The position numbers and the translations under genes were made by a program. From positions 1 through 64,000 of the forward strand of contig CALCCE010000095.1 of the NCBI GenBank assembly GCA_937899835.1: DNA of 64,000 nt. Direction: 5' to 3'. Source of the DNA: an uncultured Flavobacteriales bacterium (lineage in GTDB: Bacteria > Bacteroidota > Bacteroidia > Flavobacteriales_G > Salibacteraceae). The notes beneath the pieces are model-generated. The model searched no databases and was not told where the DNA came from. It was given only the letters and a program-made list of their open reading frames with translations. Shown piece after piece: positions 51,731 through 61,500 of the stretch. Within the stretch, counting starts at the first letter, position 1, and every line of letters begins with the position of its first letter.

Positions 51731-52876
51731 ATGAGTAAGCATGGACGTATATTAGTGGCAATGAGTGGTGGTATCGACAGTTCGGTAGCCGCCATGATGT
51801 TGCACGATCAAGGATATGAAGTGGTGGGCATCACCATGAAAACCTGGGATTATGCCAGTTCTGGTGGCAGTAAAAAAGAAACGGGCTGTTGCAGCCTGGA
51901 CTCGATCAACGATGCACGTAACCTGGCGGTCAATCGTGGTTTTCACCACATGATCCTCGACATTCGAAACGAATTTGGCGACCACATCATCGACAACTTT
52001 GTGGATGAATACCTGGCGGGACGCACCCCTAACCCCTGCGTGCTTTGCAATACCCACATCAAATGGGAAGCCCTACTGAAGCGGGCCGACATGTTGAATT
52101 GTGAGTTCATCGCCACCGGCCATTATGCACAGGTGCGGGAAGAAAATGGGCGTTATCTGGTCTCTAAGGGGTTGGACGAAAACAAAGACCAAAGCTATGT
52201 GCTATGGGGCCTTAGTCAGGAAAGCCTGCAACGCAGCCGCTTTCCACTTGGAGGATACCATAAATCCGAAATTCGGCAAATGGCCCACGACCATGGTTTT
52301 CACGAACTGGCCAACAAACCTGAGAGTTACGAGATTTGTTTCATACCCGACAACGACTACCGGGGGTTCCTCGATCGTAGGGTAGATGGATTAGCCGAAA
52401 AAGTAGAAAAAGGTCTTTATAAAGACGTTGAGGGTAATGTATTGGGGCAGCACCGTGGCTATCCCTATTATACCGTTGGTCAGCGCAAAGGGTTGGGCAT
52501 GGCGTTTGGCGATCCGATGTACGTCTTAGAAATTCGCCCGGAAACCAATGAGGTAGTGCTGGGCCACAAAGATCAACTCCAAAAAACCATCATGCACGTA
52601 CGAAACCCCAACCTGATCAAGTTGGACAGCATTGAAGGAGAGTTGGAGGCCATTACAAAAATCCGTTATAAAGACCGAGGTACCCACAGTGCTATCTCCA
52701 AAGAAACCGACGGCCGATTAAAAGTGGAGTTTTACAAACCAGTTTTGGCCATTGCTCCCGGACAGTCTGCCGTTTTCTACGATGGCAATGATGTGATCGG
52801 CGGTGGTTTCATTGCGCGCAAAGAGGAACCCAACGAATTGAAACGATTTACCGATGCACGTCCCGTTCGCCTATGA
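51731..52876 (+). CDS. mnmA: tRNA-specific 2-thiouridylase MnmA
   Basis: MnmA adds sulfur to U34 of tRNA-Lys, -Glu and -Gln. The 381-residue protein has the PP-loop AMSGGIDSSVAAMML, the catalytic cysteines in PNPCVLCN (Cys103) and YEICFIPD, and the C-terminal IAPGQSAVFYDGNDVIGGG. It overlaps the next gene by 4 bases. It sits between genes for secreted proteins, an unusual neighbourhood for a tRNA enzyme. Confidence 0.96.
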   Translation: MSKHGRILVAMSGGIDSSVAAMMLHDQGYEVVGITMKTWDYASSGGSKKETGCCSLDSINDARNLAVNRGFHHMILDIRNEFGDHIIDNFVDEYLAGRTPNPCVLCNTHIKWEALLKRADMLNCEFIATGHYAQVREENGRYLVSKGLDENKDQSYVLWGLSQESLQRSRFPLGGYHKSEIRQMAHDHGFHELANKPESYEICFIPDNDYRGFLDRRVDGLAEKVEKGLYKDVEGNVLGQHRGYPYYTVGQRKGLGMAFGDPMYVLEIRPETNEVVLGHKDQLQKTIMHVRNPNLIKLDSIEGELEAITKIRYKDRGTHSAISKETDGRLKVEFYKPVLAIAPGQSAVFYDGNDVIGGGFIARKEEPNELKRFTDARPVRL

Positions 52877-53529
52877 GCCAATGGTGGTGCATAGGGGCCT
52901 TACTGGTTTTTGGGGCAATTGCCTGTAAAGACAAATCAGGCGAACCCGAAGACCTGGGCTACGACTACTTTCCGGTGGAAACCGGACATTGGGTAGAGTA
53001 CAAAGTTGACTCCATAGTTTACGACCCCTTCAACCAAAGCATCGATACTTTTCAGTTTTTTCTTCGCGAAGAAATTGCCGGTGAGTTTCAAGATCTGGAA
53101 GGCAGGTCCACTTTGCGTATCGAGCGGTTCAAGCGAGAGAATGATACCCTTGCCTGGCGGTTGATTGACGTATGGACAGCCAACCGCACCTCCACCACCG
53201 CCGAAAGGGTGGAAGAAAACGAACGCATCGTGAAGCTGAGCTTTCCGGTGCGACTGAACCAACAGTGGAACGGCAATGCCTTCAACTTGCGCCCGGAAGA
53301 AGACTTTGAATACACTCAGGTGGATGCCAGTGCCACCGTAAATGGAAATACCTTTGCCCAAACGCTAACTGTATTGCAATTCGACAATTCTAACCTGATT
53401 GAACGGGAATATAGCTTAGAACGCTACTCTCGTGAGGTCGGTCTCATCTACAAAGAACTTACTTTACTGGACCTGCAACGTGATTCAGGTCTTGACCTGC
53501 GGATGGAATACCGCGCATACGGAAATTGA
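52873..53529 (+). CDS. Hypothetical lipoprotein
   Basis: The 218-residue protein has a lipoprotein signal (FGAIACKDK, Cys18) and a beta-rich mature part beginning DYFPVETGHWVEYKVDSIVYD, a pattern common in uncharacterised Bacteroidota surface lipoproteins. No family was recognised. It overlaps the mnmA stop by 4 bases and its own stop is 2 bases from the subtilase ATG. Confidence 0.8.
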   Translation: MSQWWCIGALLVFGAIACKDKSGEPEDLGYDYFPVETGHWVEYKVDSIVYDPFNQSIDTFQFFLREEIAGEFQDLEGRSTLRIERFKRENDTLAWRLIDVWTANRTSTTAERVEENERIVKLSFPVRLNQQWNGNAFNLRPEEDFEYTQVDASATVNGNTFAQTLTVLQFDNSNLIEREYSLERYSREVGLIYKELTLLDLQRDSGLDLRMEYRAYGN

Positions 53530-53531
53530 AG

Positions 53532-55181
53532 ATGATCAAAATACTACTGATGGTGATGGGTTTGCTGGGAGCGCTACTTTCTGCAACGTGTCAAATAACC
53601 GCACCCAGTAAGTATTGGATTCAGTTTACCGATAAAAACGGCTCTCCTTATTCGATTGGCCAACCCAGCGAATTTTTGTCTCAGCGGGCCATTGATCGCC
53701 GGCAGCGTTTTGGCATCCCGATCCAAACGGCCGACCTTCCGGTCAATCCACATTACATCGATCAGGTGCTGTCTACCGGCACGGTGGTTTTGATACACCG
53801 TTCTCGCTGGTTCAACGGCATCACTATTCATACCGAAGACTCCCTGGCCCTGGATTCGTTAAACCACTTGCCTTGCGTGAAAACCGTAGAACCGGTGAAG
53901 CGATTGTACGCGGCCGCCGAAAGGAGCGAACGGAAAGAACGCATTCAAACCCAGCAGGGAACTGCTACCGGAGATGCCTACGGCCAGGCCAAAGGACAGG
54001 TCTTGCAGATGCAGTTGGATTTTCTCCACAATGCCGGATTTAAAGGCAGTGGCTTGCACATTGCCGTAATTGATGCCGGATTTCGGGGTGTAGATACCCT
54101 GGAAGCATTTCAAAGTCTGATGACCAGTGGAAGAATGTTGGGCACGCATGATTTTGTAGACGGTGATCAAGCCGTGTTTGCCCATTCTACCCATGGCACC
54201 ATGGTGCTTTCTACCATGGCTGCTAACTGGCCCGATAAGATGATCGGAACCGCTCCTGAAGCCAGCTATTGGCTGCTGCGCAGTGAAGAAGACCGCTTTG
54301 AAACTTTATTAGAGGAAGACAATTGGATTGCGGCTGCCGAATTTGCCGACAGTGCCGGGGTAGACATCATCAACACCTCTTTGGGCTACAATACTTTTGA
54401 CGACCCCAGCCAAGACCATAGCTATGAGCAGCTGGATGGGAAAACCCTCCGCATGTCTATTGCTCAAAATTTGGCTGCCTTTCGTGGTATTTTAATGGTG
54501 ACCAGCCTGGGAAATGAAGGCACCTCCCGGTGGAAAAAATTAACCGTGCCTGCCGATGCCGATAGCGTGTTGGCAGTGGGTGGGGTAACTCCCAATGGCA
54601 GTTTCTCGCGCCTCGCTTCAATCGGACCCACCTATGATGAGCGCATTAAACCCAACGTGGCGGCTCAAAGCGAATTGGTGGCGGTAGCCAGCACCGGCAA
54701 TGTTTTGCTTACGGCAGCGGGAACTTCCTTTGCCTCTGGTTTAGTAGCCGGTGGGGCAGCTTGTCTGTGGCAGGCCTTTCCGCAGTACCGCAACATGGAT
54801 GTATTTGATGCCATCGAACAAAGCGGGCACCGCGCCTCGCGGCCCGACAATGAAGTAGGCCACGGCATCCCCAATTTCTTCAGGGCCTACGACGACCTTT
54901 CTAACCGGAATTTGGTCGTGGTAGAAGATTTCATCCGGGTATACCCGAACCCCGCTACCGAACAAGTCACCATCGCTTTCTTCTCGGTTTCGGAACAAAG
55001 GGTAGAGGTGCAGGTCAATGACTTAACGGGCAGGACCGTATACTTCGACCAATTTGCTGCCTTGGAGGGCAGAAATCTTTTTGATTTGGAATGGGAAGGG
55101 TTGGCCCCGGGAATTTATACCGTAGTCTTAATTACCAATGATGGAATCTTGGAAGAAACGGTTATCCGACAAACTCCCTAA
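53532..55181 (+). CDS. Subtilisin-like S8 peptidase with T9SS sorting domain
   Basis: The 549-residue protein has a signal peptide, a propeptide-like region, and the S8 triad Asp181 (IAVIDAGFRG), His221 (HSTHGTMV) and Ser399 (AAGTSFASGL). The last 80 residues are a T9SS type A sorting domain (FIRVYPNPATEQVTIAFF through PGIYTVVLITNDG). It should be exported across the outer membrane by the T9SS and attached or released. I used ATG 53532; a TTG two codons earlier overlaps the previous stop. It is convergent with the barrel gene, overlapping by 4 bases. Confidence 0.93.
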   Translation: MIKILLMVMGLLGALLSATCQITAPSKYWIQFTDKNGSPYSIGQPSEFLSQRAIDRRQRFGIPIQTADLPVNPHYIDQVLSTGTVVLIHRSRWFNGITIHTEDSLALDSLNHLPCVKTVEPVKRLYAAAERSERKERIQTQQGTATGDAYGQAKGQVLQMQLDFLHNAGFKGSGLHIAVIDAGFRGVDTLEAFQSLMTSGRMLGTHDFVDGDQAVFAHSTHGTMVLSTMAANWPDKMIGTAPEASYWLLRSEEDRFETLLEEDNWIAAAEFADSAGVDIINTSLGYNTFDDPSQDHSYEQLDGKTLRMSIAQNLAAFRGILMVTSLGNEGTSRWKKLTVPADADSVLAVGGVTPNGSFSRLASIGPTYDERIKPNVAAQSELVAVASTGNVLLTAAGTSFASGLVAGGAACLWQAFPQYRNMDVFDAIEQSGHRASRPDNEVGHGIPNFFRAYDDLSNRNLVVVEDFIRVYPNPATEQVTIAFFSVSEQRVEVQVNDLTGRTVYFDQFAALEGRNLFDLEWEGLAPGIYTVVLITNDGILEETVIRQTP

Positions 55182-55927
55182 TTCAGGTTCAAGAATAGAG
55201 ATAGGTTCACGTAAAACCTGTTGACAGTCACCTTTTCCTGCCGGTTGTGTCCATCGTAAATCAAGCGTTCCGGGTTTAGGTTGAAGAGCAATTGGGTGGA
55301 TAAATCATGTCCAAAGGTGAAGCCAAGCCGTCCAACGGGCATCACCCAGTCCGGATTCCAATTTTCAATCAAGTTATCGTTGGCATCAGGGGTTCCCAGT
55401 AGTCCCACCCGAAGGTATTGTACACCAAGACCTACGCTGAAGCCAAAGTCGTCCAGCTCTACTTTGGTAGCATCACGAAAAAAGTTGGCTTGCACCAACA
55501 GTGGAATACTCACCGTGCCAACCACGGTAGAGGCTACAATGTCAGGGTTGTTTGTGGTAATCACAGAAAAACTACCGGTAAGGGGTACATTGAGGGAAAC
55601 ACCGAGCAATTCATTATACTCAAAGATATTGGCACGTCCTTCGGTGGTTACGGTGAGCAAGCTCAAGTTGTACATTTTGATGGGTTCGAAGTAGATCAAG
55701 CCATCGATTTCCTGTGGTTCGTAATAAATCACCCCAGTGTTGAAGTGTTCGGTGAGAATAGTACCTCCCACATACCCGGTGAGAAAGTGGTTCATCTTGT
55801 AAAAAGATATCCACCGCTTTTTCATGAGGTAGAAAGGGTCCTCTAAATCCACTTCGGTTTTCTGTGCCCACCCTCCGAACGGAAGCAATGCGACCAGAAT
55901 GAATAAAAGCCATTTTCTCTTGCTCAT
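55178..55927 (-). CDS. Predicted outer-membrane beta-barrel protein
   Basis: The 249-residue protein has a signal peptide (LPFGGWAQKTE) and alternating amphipathic strands ending in VNRFYVNLSLFLNLN, the aromatic C-terminal signature of an outer-membrane barrel. Possible function is unknown. Its start overlaps the stop of the upstream propeller lipoprotein gene by 4 bases, so the two are made together. Confidence 0.78.
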   Translation of the reverse strand: MSKRKWLLFILVALLPFGGWAQKTEVDLEDPFYLMKKRWISFYKMNHFLTGYVGGTILTEHFNTGVIYYEPQEIDGLIYFEPIKMYNLSLLTVTTEGRANIFEYNELLGVSLNVPLTGSFSVITTNNPDIVASTVVGTVSIPLLVQANFFRDATKVELDDFGFSVGLGVQYLRVGLLGTPDANDNLIENWNPDWVMPVGRLGFTFGHDLSTQLLFNLNPERLIYDGHNRQEKVTVNRFYVNLSLFLNLN

Positions 55928-56919
55928 TGTGGACCTAAAAAGGGTAAGAATTGATTGGTGACCTCATTGAACCAGTAAACACCACCAGAGGTAGAAACGT
56001 GTGGTTGACCTTGTCGCAAGGCCAGGTCGGTGAAAGCTGCAAATCCGCTGAAAGAATAGCGGTTGCACTGTGTGCCATCAAACATTTGGAGCTCCCTTTG
56101 GTTGTTGTAGAACCACATCCGATCCTGATCATCGGCATTGATGTTGGAAACGATGTTGCCCAGGCATTGATCCGACGGATAGGAGGTAACAGTGCCGTTA
56201 GCATAGCGATGCACCGCAATGGTATTGGCACCCTCAGATATCCAAAGCACGCCATTGGGAGACCGGGTGATCTCCAACAGTTGTGTAAAGTTGGGATGGG
56301 AAATGCTCGTCCAGGTACCGTCTATAAAGTGGTACAAAAATTCATTTCCGGTGATCCAGAACCCACCATCGCCATCTTCTACAATATTGGTTATAGACGG
56401 GAGATCGGTGGTACCGGTAAACAGGTTGGGTGCTTGCTCGATGTTGAATTCTCCTCCTTGGTACCATCCGATTTCCAACCGTAGCGTGGCCGGAGTTAAT
56501 CGATTCCAGTAGGAAAAATAAGGGTTGCCAGAATTATCAAAGGCGATGCTGCTGTAGCTTGCCTGGGCGTTGTCGGGAGGGGTAAACAGGTTGAGGTTAC
56601 GGTCGGTCAACTGGAAAAGCAGTTGGTTGGCAAAAAACCAGGTATTGTTGGTACCCGCATCATTGATAGCGGTGAATTGGGCTTGCGGAGGAAGTCCATT
56701 AAAAAACTCCGAGAAAACCGACCACTGATCGTCGAGTCTGCGGTAGAACCTAAAATCGCTGGTCAGGTATACGTTTCCACTGGCATCGAAATGCAGATCA
56801 TCGATGCGATTGGCCATGCTGGGTACCGCGATTTCTGAACGCTTTTCTTTTCGGCAGCCAAAGGACAAACCAACAAGAAACGGAAGAACGATTGCGTAAA
56901 GAAAAACTCGAAAAAACAC
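55924..56919 (-). CDS. Lipoprotein with two-component-regulator-type propeller repeats
   Basis: The 331-residue protein has a lipoprotein signal (GLSFGCRK, Cys22) and repeated short blades of the Reg_prop type, for example DLHFDASGNVYLTSD, SIAFDNSGNPYFSYW, NIVEDGDGGFWITGN, EITRSPNGVLWISEG. Such propellers usually bind ligands in hybrid sensor kinases; here they are on a free lipoprotein. Coupling to the barrel gene suggests a surface or periplasmic complex. Confidence 0.78.
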   Translation of the reverse strand: MFFRVFLYAIVLPFLVGLSFGCRKEKRSEIAVPSMANRIDDLHFDASGNVYLTSDFRFYRRLDDQWSVFSEFFNGLPPQAQFTAINDAGTNNTWFFANQLLFQLTDRNLNLFTPPDNAQASYSSIAFDNSGNPYFSYWNRLTPATLRLEIGWYQGGEFNIEQAPNLFTGTTDLPSITNIVEDGDGGFWITGNEFLYHFIDGTWTSISHPNFTQLLEITRSPNGVLWISEGANTIAVHRYANGTVTSYPSDQCLGNIVSNINADDQDRMWFYNNQRELQMFDGTQCNRYSFSGFAAFTDLALRQGQPHVSTSGGVYWFNEVTNQFLPFLGPQ

Positions 56920-56979
56920 GGTTCGAAAGGGTTAACGCTAGCAAGATAGCCAAAAAGCCGCACAGGTTGCAGTGTCCGA

Positions 56980-57591
56980 TTATTTTATCCGAAAGGCAAA
57001 GCGTTGTTCCCCTTCCAGATAACCCTCCAGGTAATCACCAATTTGTACCGGACCCACTCCTGCCGGAGTGCCCGTGTAAATAAGGTCGCCAGTGCGCAGG
57101 GTAAAAAACTGACTCAGGTAGGCAATCACCCGGTGAATGGAGAAAAGCATGTCGCGGGTGTTGCCGGTTTGTTTCCGCTCACCATTGATATCGAGGTGAA
57201 AATCCCAATGGCCGGAATCGGGAAGGCTTGACAGGGGGACAAATTCGCTGATGGCGGCTGAATTATCGAAGGCTTTGGCTTTCTCCCAGGGTAGTCCCTT
57301 TTGCTTGCAGGTGCGTTGCAAATCCCGGGCAGTAAAGTCTATGCCCAATCCAACTTCATCGTAATACTTGTGCGCAAAGCGCTCTTCAATGTTTTTACCC
57401 AGGCGCTTGATTTTTACCACTACCTCGGTTTCAAAGTGGATTTCTTTGGAAAAATCGGGGTAGAAAAAAGGTTTGTTGCGGGTCAAAAGCGCAGTGTCTG
57501 GTTTTAGGAAAAACACCGGTTCGTTCGGAATGGCATTGTTCAGCTCTTTGGCATGGTCCGCATAATTGCGGCCAATACACATGATTTTCAT
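56980..57591 (-). CDS. Fumarylacetoacetate hydrolase (FAH) family protein
   Basis: The 203-residue protein is a single FAH domain with metal ligands in IHFETEVVVKI and EVGLGIDFTARD, the N-terminal CIGRNYADHAKEL and the C-terminal GDLIYTGTPAGVGPVQ. Relatives act as acylpyruvate hydrolases or oxaloacetate decarboxylases; substrate is not clear. It lies 5 bases downstream of the exonuclease gene. Confidence 0.93.
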   Translation of the reverse strand: MKIMCIGRNYADHAKELNNAIPNEPVFFLKPDTALLTRNKPFFYPDFSKEIHFETEVVVKIKRLGKNIEERFAHKYYDEVGLGIDFTARDLQRTCKQKGLPWEKAKAFDNSAAISEFVPLSSLPDSGHWDFHLDINGERKQTGNTRDMLFSIHRVIAYLSQFFTLRTGDLIYTGTPAGVGPVQIGDYLEGYLEGEQRFAFRIK

Positions 57592-57596
57592 AAGAT

Positions 57597-58373
57597 TCAG
57601 AATCGATTTGAAGCGGCCATACTTTCTTTCACCGCTTTCAATACCCGTTTGGTTTCTGATGGAAAGTCACCTTGCAGCATCCAGCCATAGTAGCCAGGCT
57701 CGTTGCGCAACACGTCGGTAACCAAACGCCCACGGTGTTTGCCAAAGTTGAACAGCACCTCTTTCTTATCGTTGTATACAAACCTGCCCGCCAAATCTAC
57801 ATTGTTGTTTCGGCGGCTAAACTCATGGAGGAAATCCATGTCGTTTTCAAGGTTGTCGTAGCGTTCGATTTGTGCCCGCAGCACTTCGAAAGTAGCCCGA
57901 ATATCCGCTTCAGCAGAGTGGGCATTTTCCAGATTTTCGCCACAGTAAAATTGAAAAGCCGCCGAAAGGGTGCGCTGTTCCATCTTGTGAAAGATGTTTT
58001 GTACGTCCACCAATTTGCGCCCCTCGACCTCAAAAGTGATGCCCGCTCTTTCAAATTCTTCTACCAGCAAGGGAATGTCGAATTTGTTGGAGTTGAACCC
58101 GGCGAGGTCGCATTCAAACAAAAATTTGAACAAAGAACCGGCAACGTCTTTAAAAGTCGGTTCGTTGGCCACATCAGCATCTGAAATGCCGTGAATTGCC
58201 GACGACTCGGCCGGGATGGGCTGCTCAGGATTAATGCGCAGCGTTTTCACTGTTTGGCTTCCGTCGGGCTGTACTTTCAGGATGGCAATTTCTACAATGC
58301 GGTCTTTGGCCACTTGGGTTCCGGTAGTTTCCAGATCGATAAAGGCCAGCGGCCGTTGAAGGTTCAATTTCAT
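57597..58373 (-). CDS. DnaQ-like 3'-5' exonuclease (DEDDh)
   Basis: The 258-residue protein has the exonuclease motifs: Asp13 and Glu15 in FIDLETTGT, HGISDADV, NSNKFDIPLLVEEF, and His with Asp in HSAEADIRAT. The C-terminal 80 residues (FVYNDKKEVLFNFGKHRG) form an extra domain seen in Bacteroidota exonucleases. It may proofread or process nucleic acid; it is not fused to a polymerase. Confidence 0.93.
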   Translation of the reverse strand: MKLNLQRPLAFIDLETTGTQVAKDRIVEIAILKVQPDGSQTVKTLRINPEQPIPAESSAIHGISDADVANEPTFKDVAGSLFKFLFECDLAGFNSNKFDIPLLVEEFERAGITFEVEGRKLVDVQNIFHKMEQRTLSAAFQFYCGENLENAHSAEADIRATFEVLRAQIERYDNLENDMDFLHEFSRRNNNVDLAGRFVYNDKKEVLFNFGKHRGRLVTDVLRNEPGYYGWMLQGDFPSETKRVLKAVKESMAASNRF

Positions 58374-58395
58374 ACTTTGAGAAGTGTCAGTGGGG

Positions 58396-58403
58396 CAAAT
58401 GTA
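58396..58403 (-). promoter_or_regulatory. -7 element of the exonuclease-FAH pair
   Basis: TACATTTG on the minus strand matches TAnnTTTG 22 bases before the ATG at 58373. Confidence 0.5.
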
Positions 58404-58445
58404 ATTAAAGGCCGCTTATTTTAGCCCGGAAGCAAGGGGCCAAAA

Positions 58446-58485
58446 ACCAAAGCTCCCCGCCTGCCGAGGCAGACAAGGGAGCTTC
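58446..58485 (-). terminator. Terminator of the PorE-like gene
   Basis: AAGCTCCC and GGGAGCTT (8 bp) enclose a second helix CTGCC/GGCAG. On the minus strand TTTGGTTTTTGG follows. It lies 25 bases after the stop at 58510. Confidence 0.7.
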
Positions 58486-58509
58486 ACACCACACGAAAAT
58501 CTTCGGTTG

Positions 58510-61500
58510 CTAAAACTTCAACACAATATTATAAGCGCTTTCCGGGGCGTTTATATTCAGTTCACAACGGCGGTTTTGAAGACGTCCTTCCGGGTTGTCT
58601 TCGCCATTGGGTTTGGTATTAGAGGCCACGGGTTGGGTTTCTCCAAACGATACATAACTAATGCGGCTTTCGCTTAAGCCTTTTGACTTCAAATAGGCCA
58701 CAGCTGCCAATGCACGGCGTTCTCCCAAACTCATATTGTATTCCTCGGTGCCGATCCAGTCGGTATGGCCCGCCACGCGCAATACCACTTCTTCATTGGC
58801 CATGAGGTAATCAAACAGTTTGTCCAATTCTGCTTTGCTGGCATCTTTCAAAAAAGACTTATCGAAATCGAAGAGCAGGTTTTTAAAAACGATGGGACCT
58901 TCAGTAACTGCCGGTTGTGGATCGGGTGTTTCTTCCGTGGTAGCTTGGTTTGAAGGAGTGTCCGTAGCTTTTTCTTTGTTTACAGTAGGTTGGGTAGCCT
59001 CGGCCAGCGCTTCTTTAGTAGAAGACGACTCTGATTTAGTGATTTTCTTGGGAGCTTCTTCGGCAGGCGTTTCACCTGGTGGTTTTACTTGATCGGCTAT
59101 TTCGCCCGAAGCCTCCGTGGTAGTGGTGGAAGCTATAACGGCAGCCTGTGCAATTTGATTGTCCAGTTCCGCCAATTGTTGATTCAAATAATTGTCTTCA
59201 GGTCGAATCTGAGCAGCGGCAATGTAGTTGGTGCGGGCCTTTTCAAAATCTTTTTCTTTCAGTGCCTCATCTGCTTCGGCAACTAATTGTCGGAATACAA
59301 TCGCCTCTTGCTCTTTTTGACGTTGATTCTCCAAATCGGCCACCAGCCCGTCGATGGCTACCATGCGATCATTGGGATACTCTACTCCTGGTCTCAACCG
59401 AGCGGCAGCTTGATAATTCAACCGTGCCGTAGCGTAGTCTTTGTTGTCAAAAGCCTGATCGCCCAAAGCTAAATAGTTACGGTACTGATTGTTGACCTGC
59501 TCGGTTTGCCCTTCTTCGGCCATCTGCACCATCAGCTGATCAATTTCTGTGATCTTTTGCTTGGGATACAACTCATCTTGACGCAGCTCCAATGCCAGGA
59601 GATATTCGTTTTTGGCTTTAGGATATTCGGCTTTTATAAAAGCACTGTCGCCAGCCGTAACGTAGTCTGCATAGCGCTGCTCAATGGCCATTTCACGTTC
59701 TGCCAACAAGTTATCGATTGATTTAACTTGCATTTTGGCATAATCTCCCTCAGGTTTTAGGGCTCCCGCAGCCTGGTAGTTGAGCCGTGCCTTGGCCAGG
59801 TCGTCAGATTCCAAATTGGCATTGGCTTGGTCAATCAATTGCTGATAAGCAATGTCTTTTTCAGAATATTCGGCTAAATCCACCTGTTTGCGTTCTCCAA
59901 GGTCCAAAACACTGAGATAAGCCATGTAGTGATAGGTTGCAGTATCACTTTGGGTCACTTGATTTGGCAACCGATCTACATAATCGGAGTAAAGCGAATC
60001 CATCAATAGCCGGTCAGCTTTGCCACTTGGTCCGGTAAAGGAAGAACTTTGATAGTTGGACTTGACTACCGATTCGATATCGAAAAAAGCATCGTTGAAA
60101 CGGGCAATTTGCGAAATGGGTTGGTTCGCCGAATCTCTGATGGTAAGCAGTTGAACTTCTTGATAGAGGTGATAGTACTCACATTGGCGAGGTACTGAAA
60201 AGCGCCCTTCGTTGATTAAAGACTCCCCGGAAGTAATTGCTACGTCATACGTTCTGCGGGTAGGAAGCCGCATCAGGTACTTGCCAGTTTGTGGGTCAGA
60301 ACTGAACGTATAGCTCTGTTGGGTCTCGGTATCGGTTACTTTAATCCGCGCTGCTACCGGTTTTTTATCGTCTCCCGAAACGACCAACCCCCTGATTTCA
60401 GCAGTATTTACCGACAGGCATTCTTGAGAAATTCTAAAAATGTCCATATCACCAAATCCTCCGGTACGAGAGGAAGAATAGAAACCGACCGAGCCACGGG
60501 CATTGGTGATGTAATAAATTTCATCGCCTGCCGTGTTAATGGGCGAACCCAGGTTCTCCGGTTTGCTCCAGTTGCCATTTTCCCAAACCGATTTGAAAAC
60601 ATCGTAGCCTCCAACAGAATTGTGCCCCTTAGATGAAAAGAACAATGTGCTTCCATCGGGGGAAATGAAAGGAGCATCTTCGTCAAAGGCAGTATTGATG
60701 TTGGGACCGAGGTTTTTCAAATCGGACCACTTGCCGTTGGGTAAGCGATTGGTATAGAAAATATCACGGCCCCCCAAACCTTCTTTGCGGTCGCTCACCA
60801 CAAACATTGAACGGCCATCGTTGGAGATAAAGACGTGGGTTTCTTGAAACTTTTTGGTGTTTATCTCATCTCCCATGTCTACAGGAGGCAGCCAACCTTC
60901 TACCCCCAAATCAGAGCGCCAAATGCCATTCTGCCGGTAGATGAAAAGCTTTGTCTCATCTCCGTTATAGTTGATGGCCGCCTCATGAAAAGGAGTATTG
61001 ATGGTGGAGTTCATCACCTCGTTACTCGGGTCCAGGTTGGAAGCTTTGCTCCATTCTCCCGCTTTAAAAACCGTGAAATAAATGTCTTCGAAAAATTTTT
61101 GATCGAAATAGATTTCTCCACCAGTACTTCCCGTTCTGCGAGAGGTAAATAATAAAACCGATTCATCGTCTTTGATAACCGGAGCATAATCAGGAAACTT
61201 TGAATTGATCGCAGCCCCTAAATTTTCTACTTGAATTCCAGCTTTAGGATTGTCTGCAAATGCTTTGCCATGGCGACACATGACCAAATAGCGGTTCACA
61301 TCCTGTAGCAGAATCAATGCATTTCCTCGGTTGCGCGATAAGTAAGACTTGAAACTGTTGTAGGCAACGATAGCACCGTCAAAGTCGCCTTTGTAGTGCT
61401 TGGAGCGCCCGATGTAGTAAAGTATTTCAGGAATAGTGTCCTGTTTCGAATTTTTCAATGCCGATTCAAAGTAGGGGAGGGCCTTTTCTTTTTCAATGGG

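Noticed and set aside
58950-59900. Possible DNA tandem repeat array suggesting a CRISPR or mobile repeat
   Set aside because: The similarity is codon-level repetition of the TPR-like protein motif; units are diverged and inside a coding frame.
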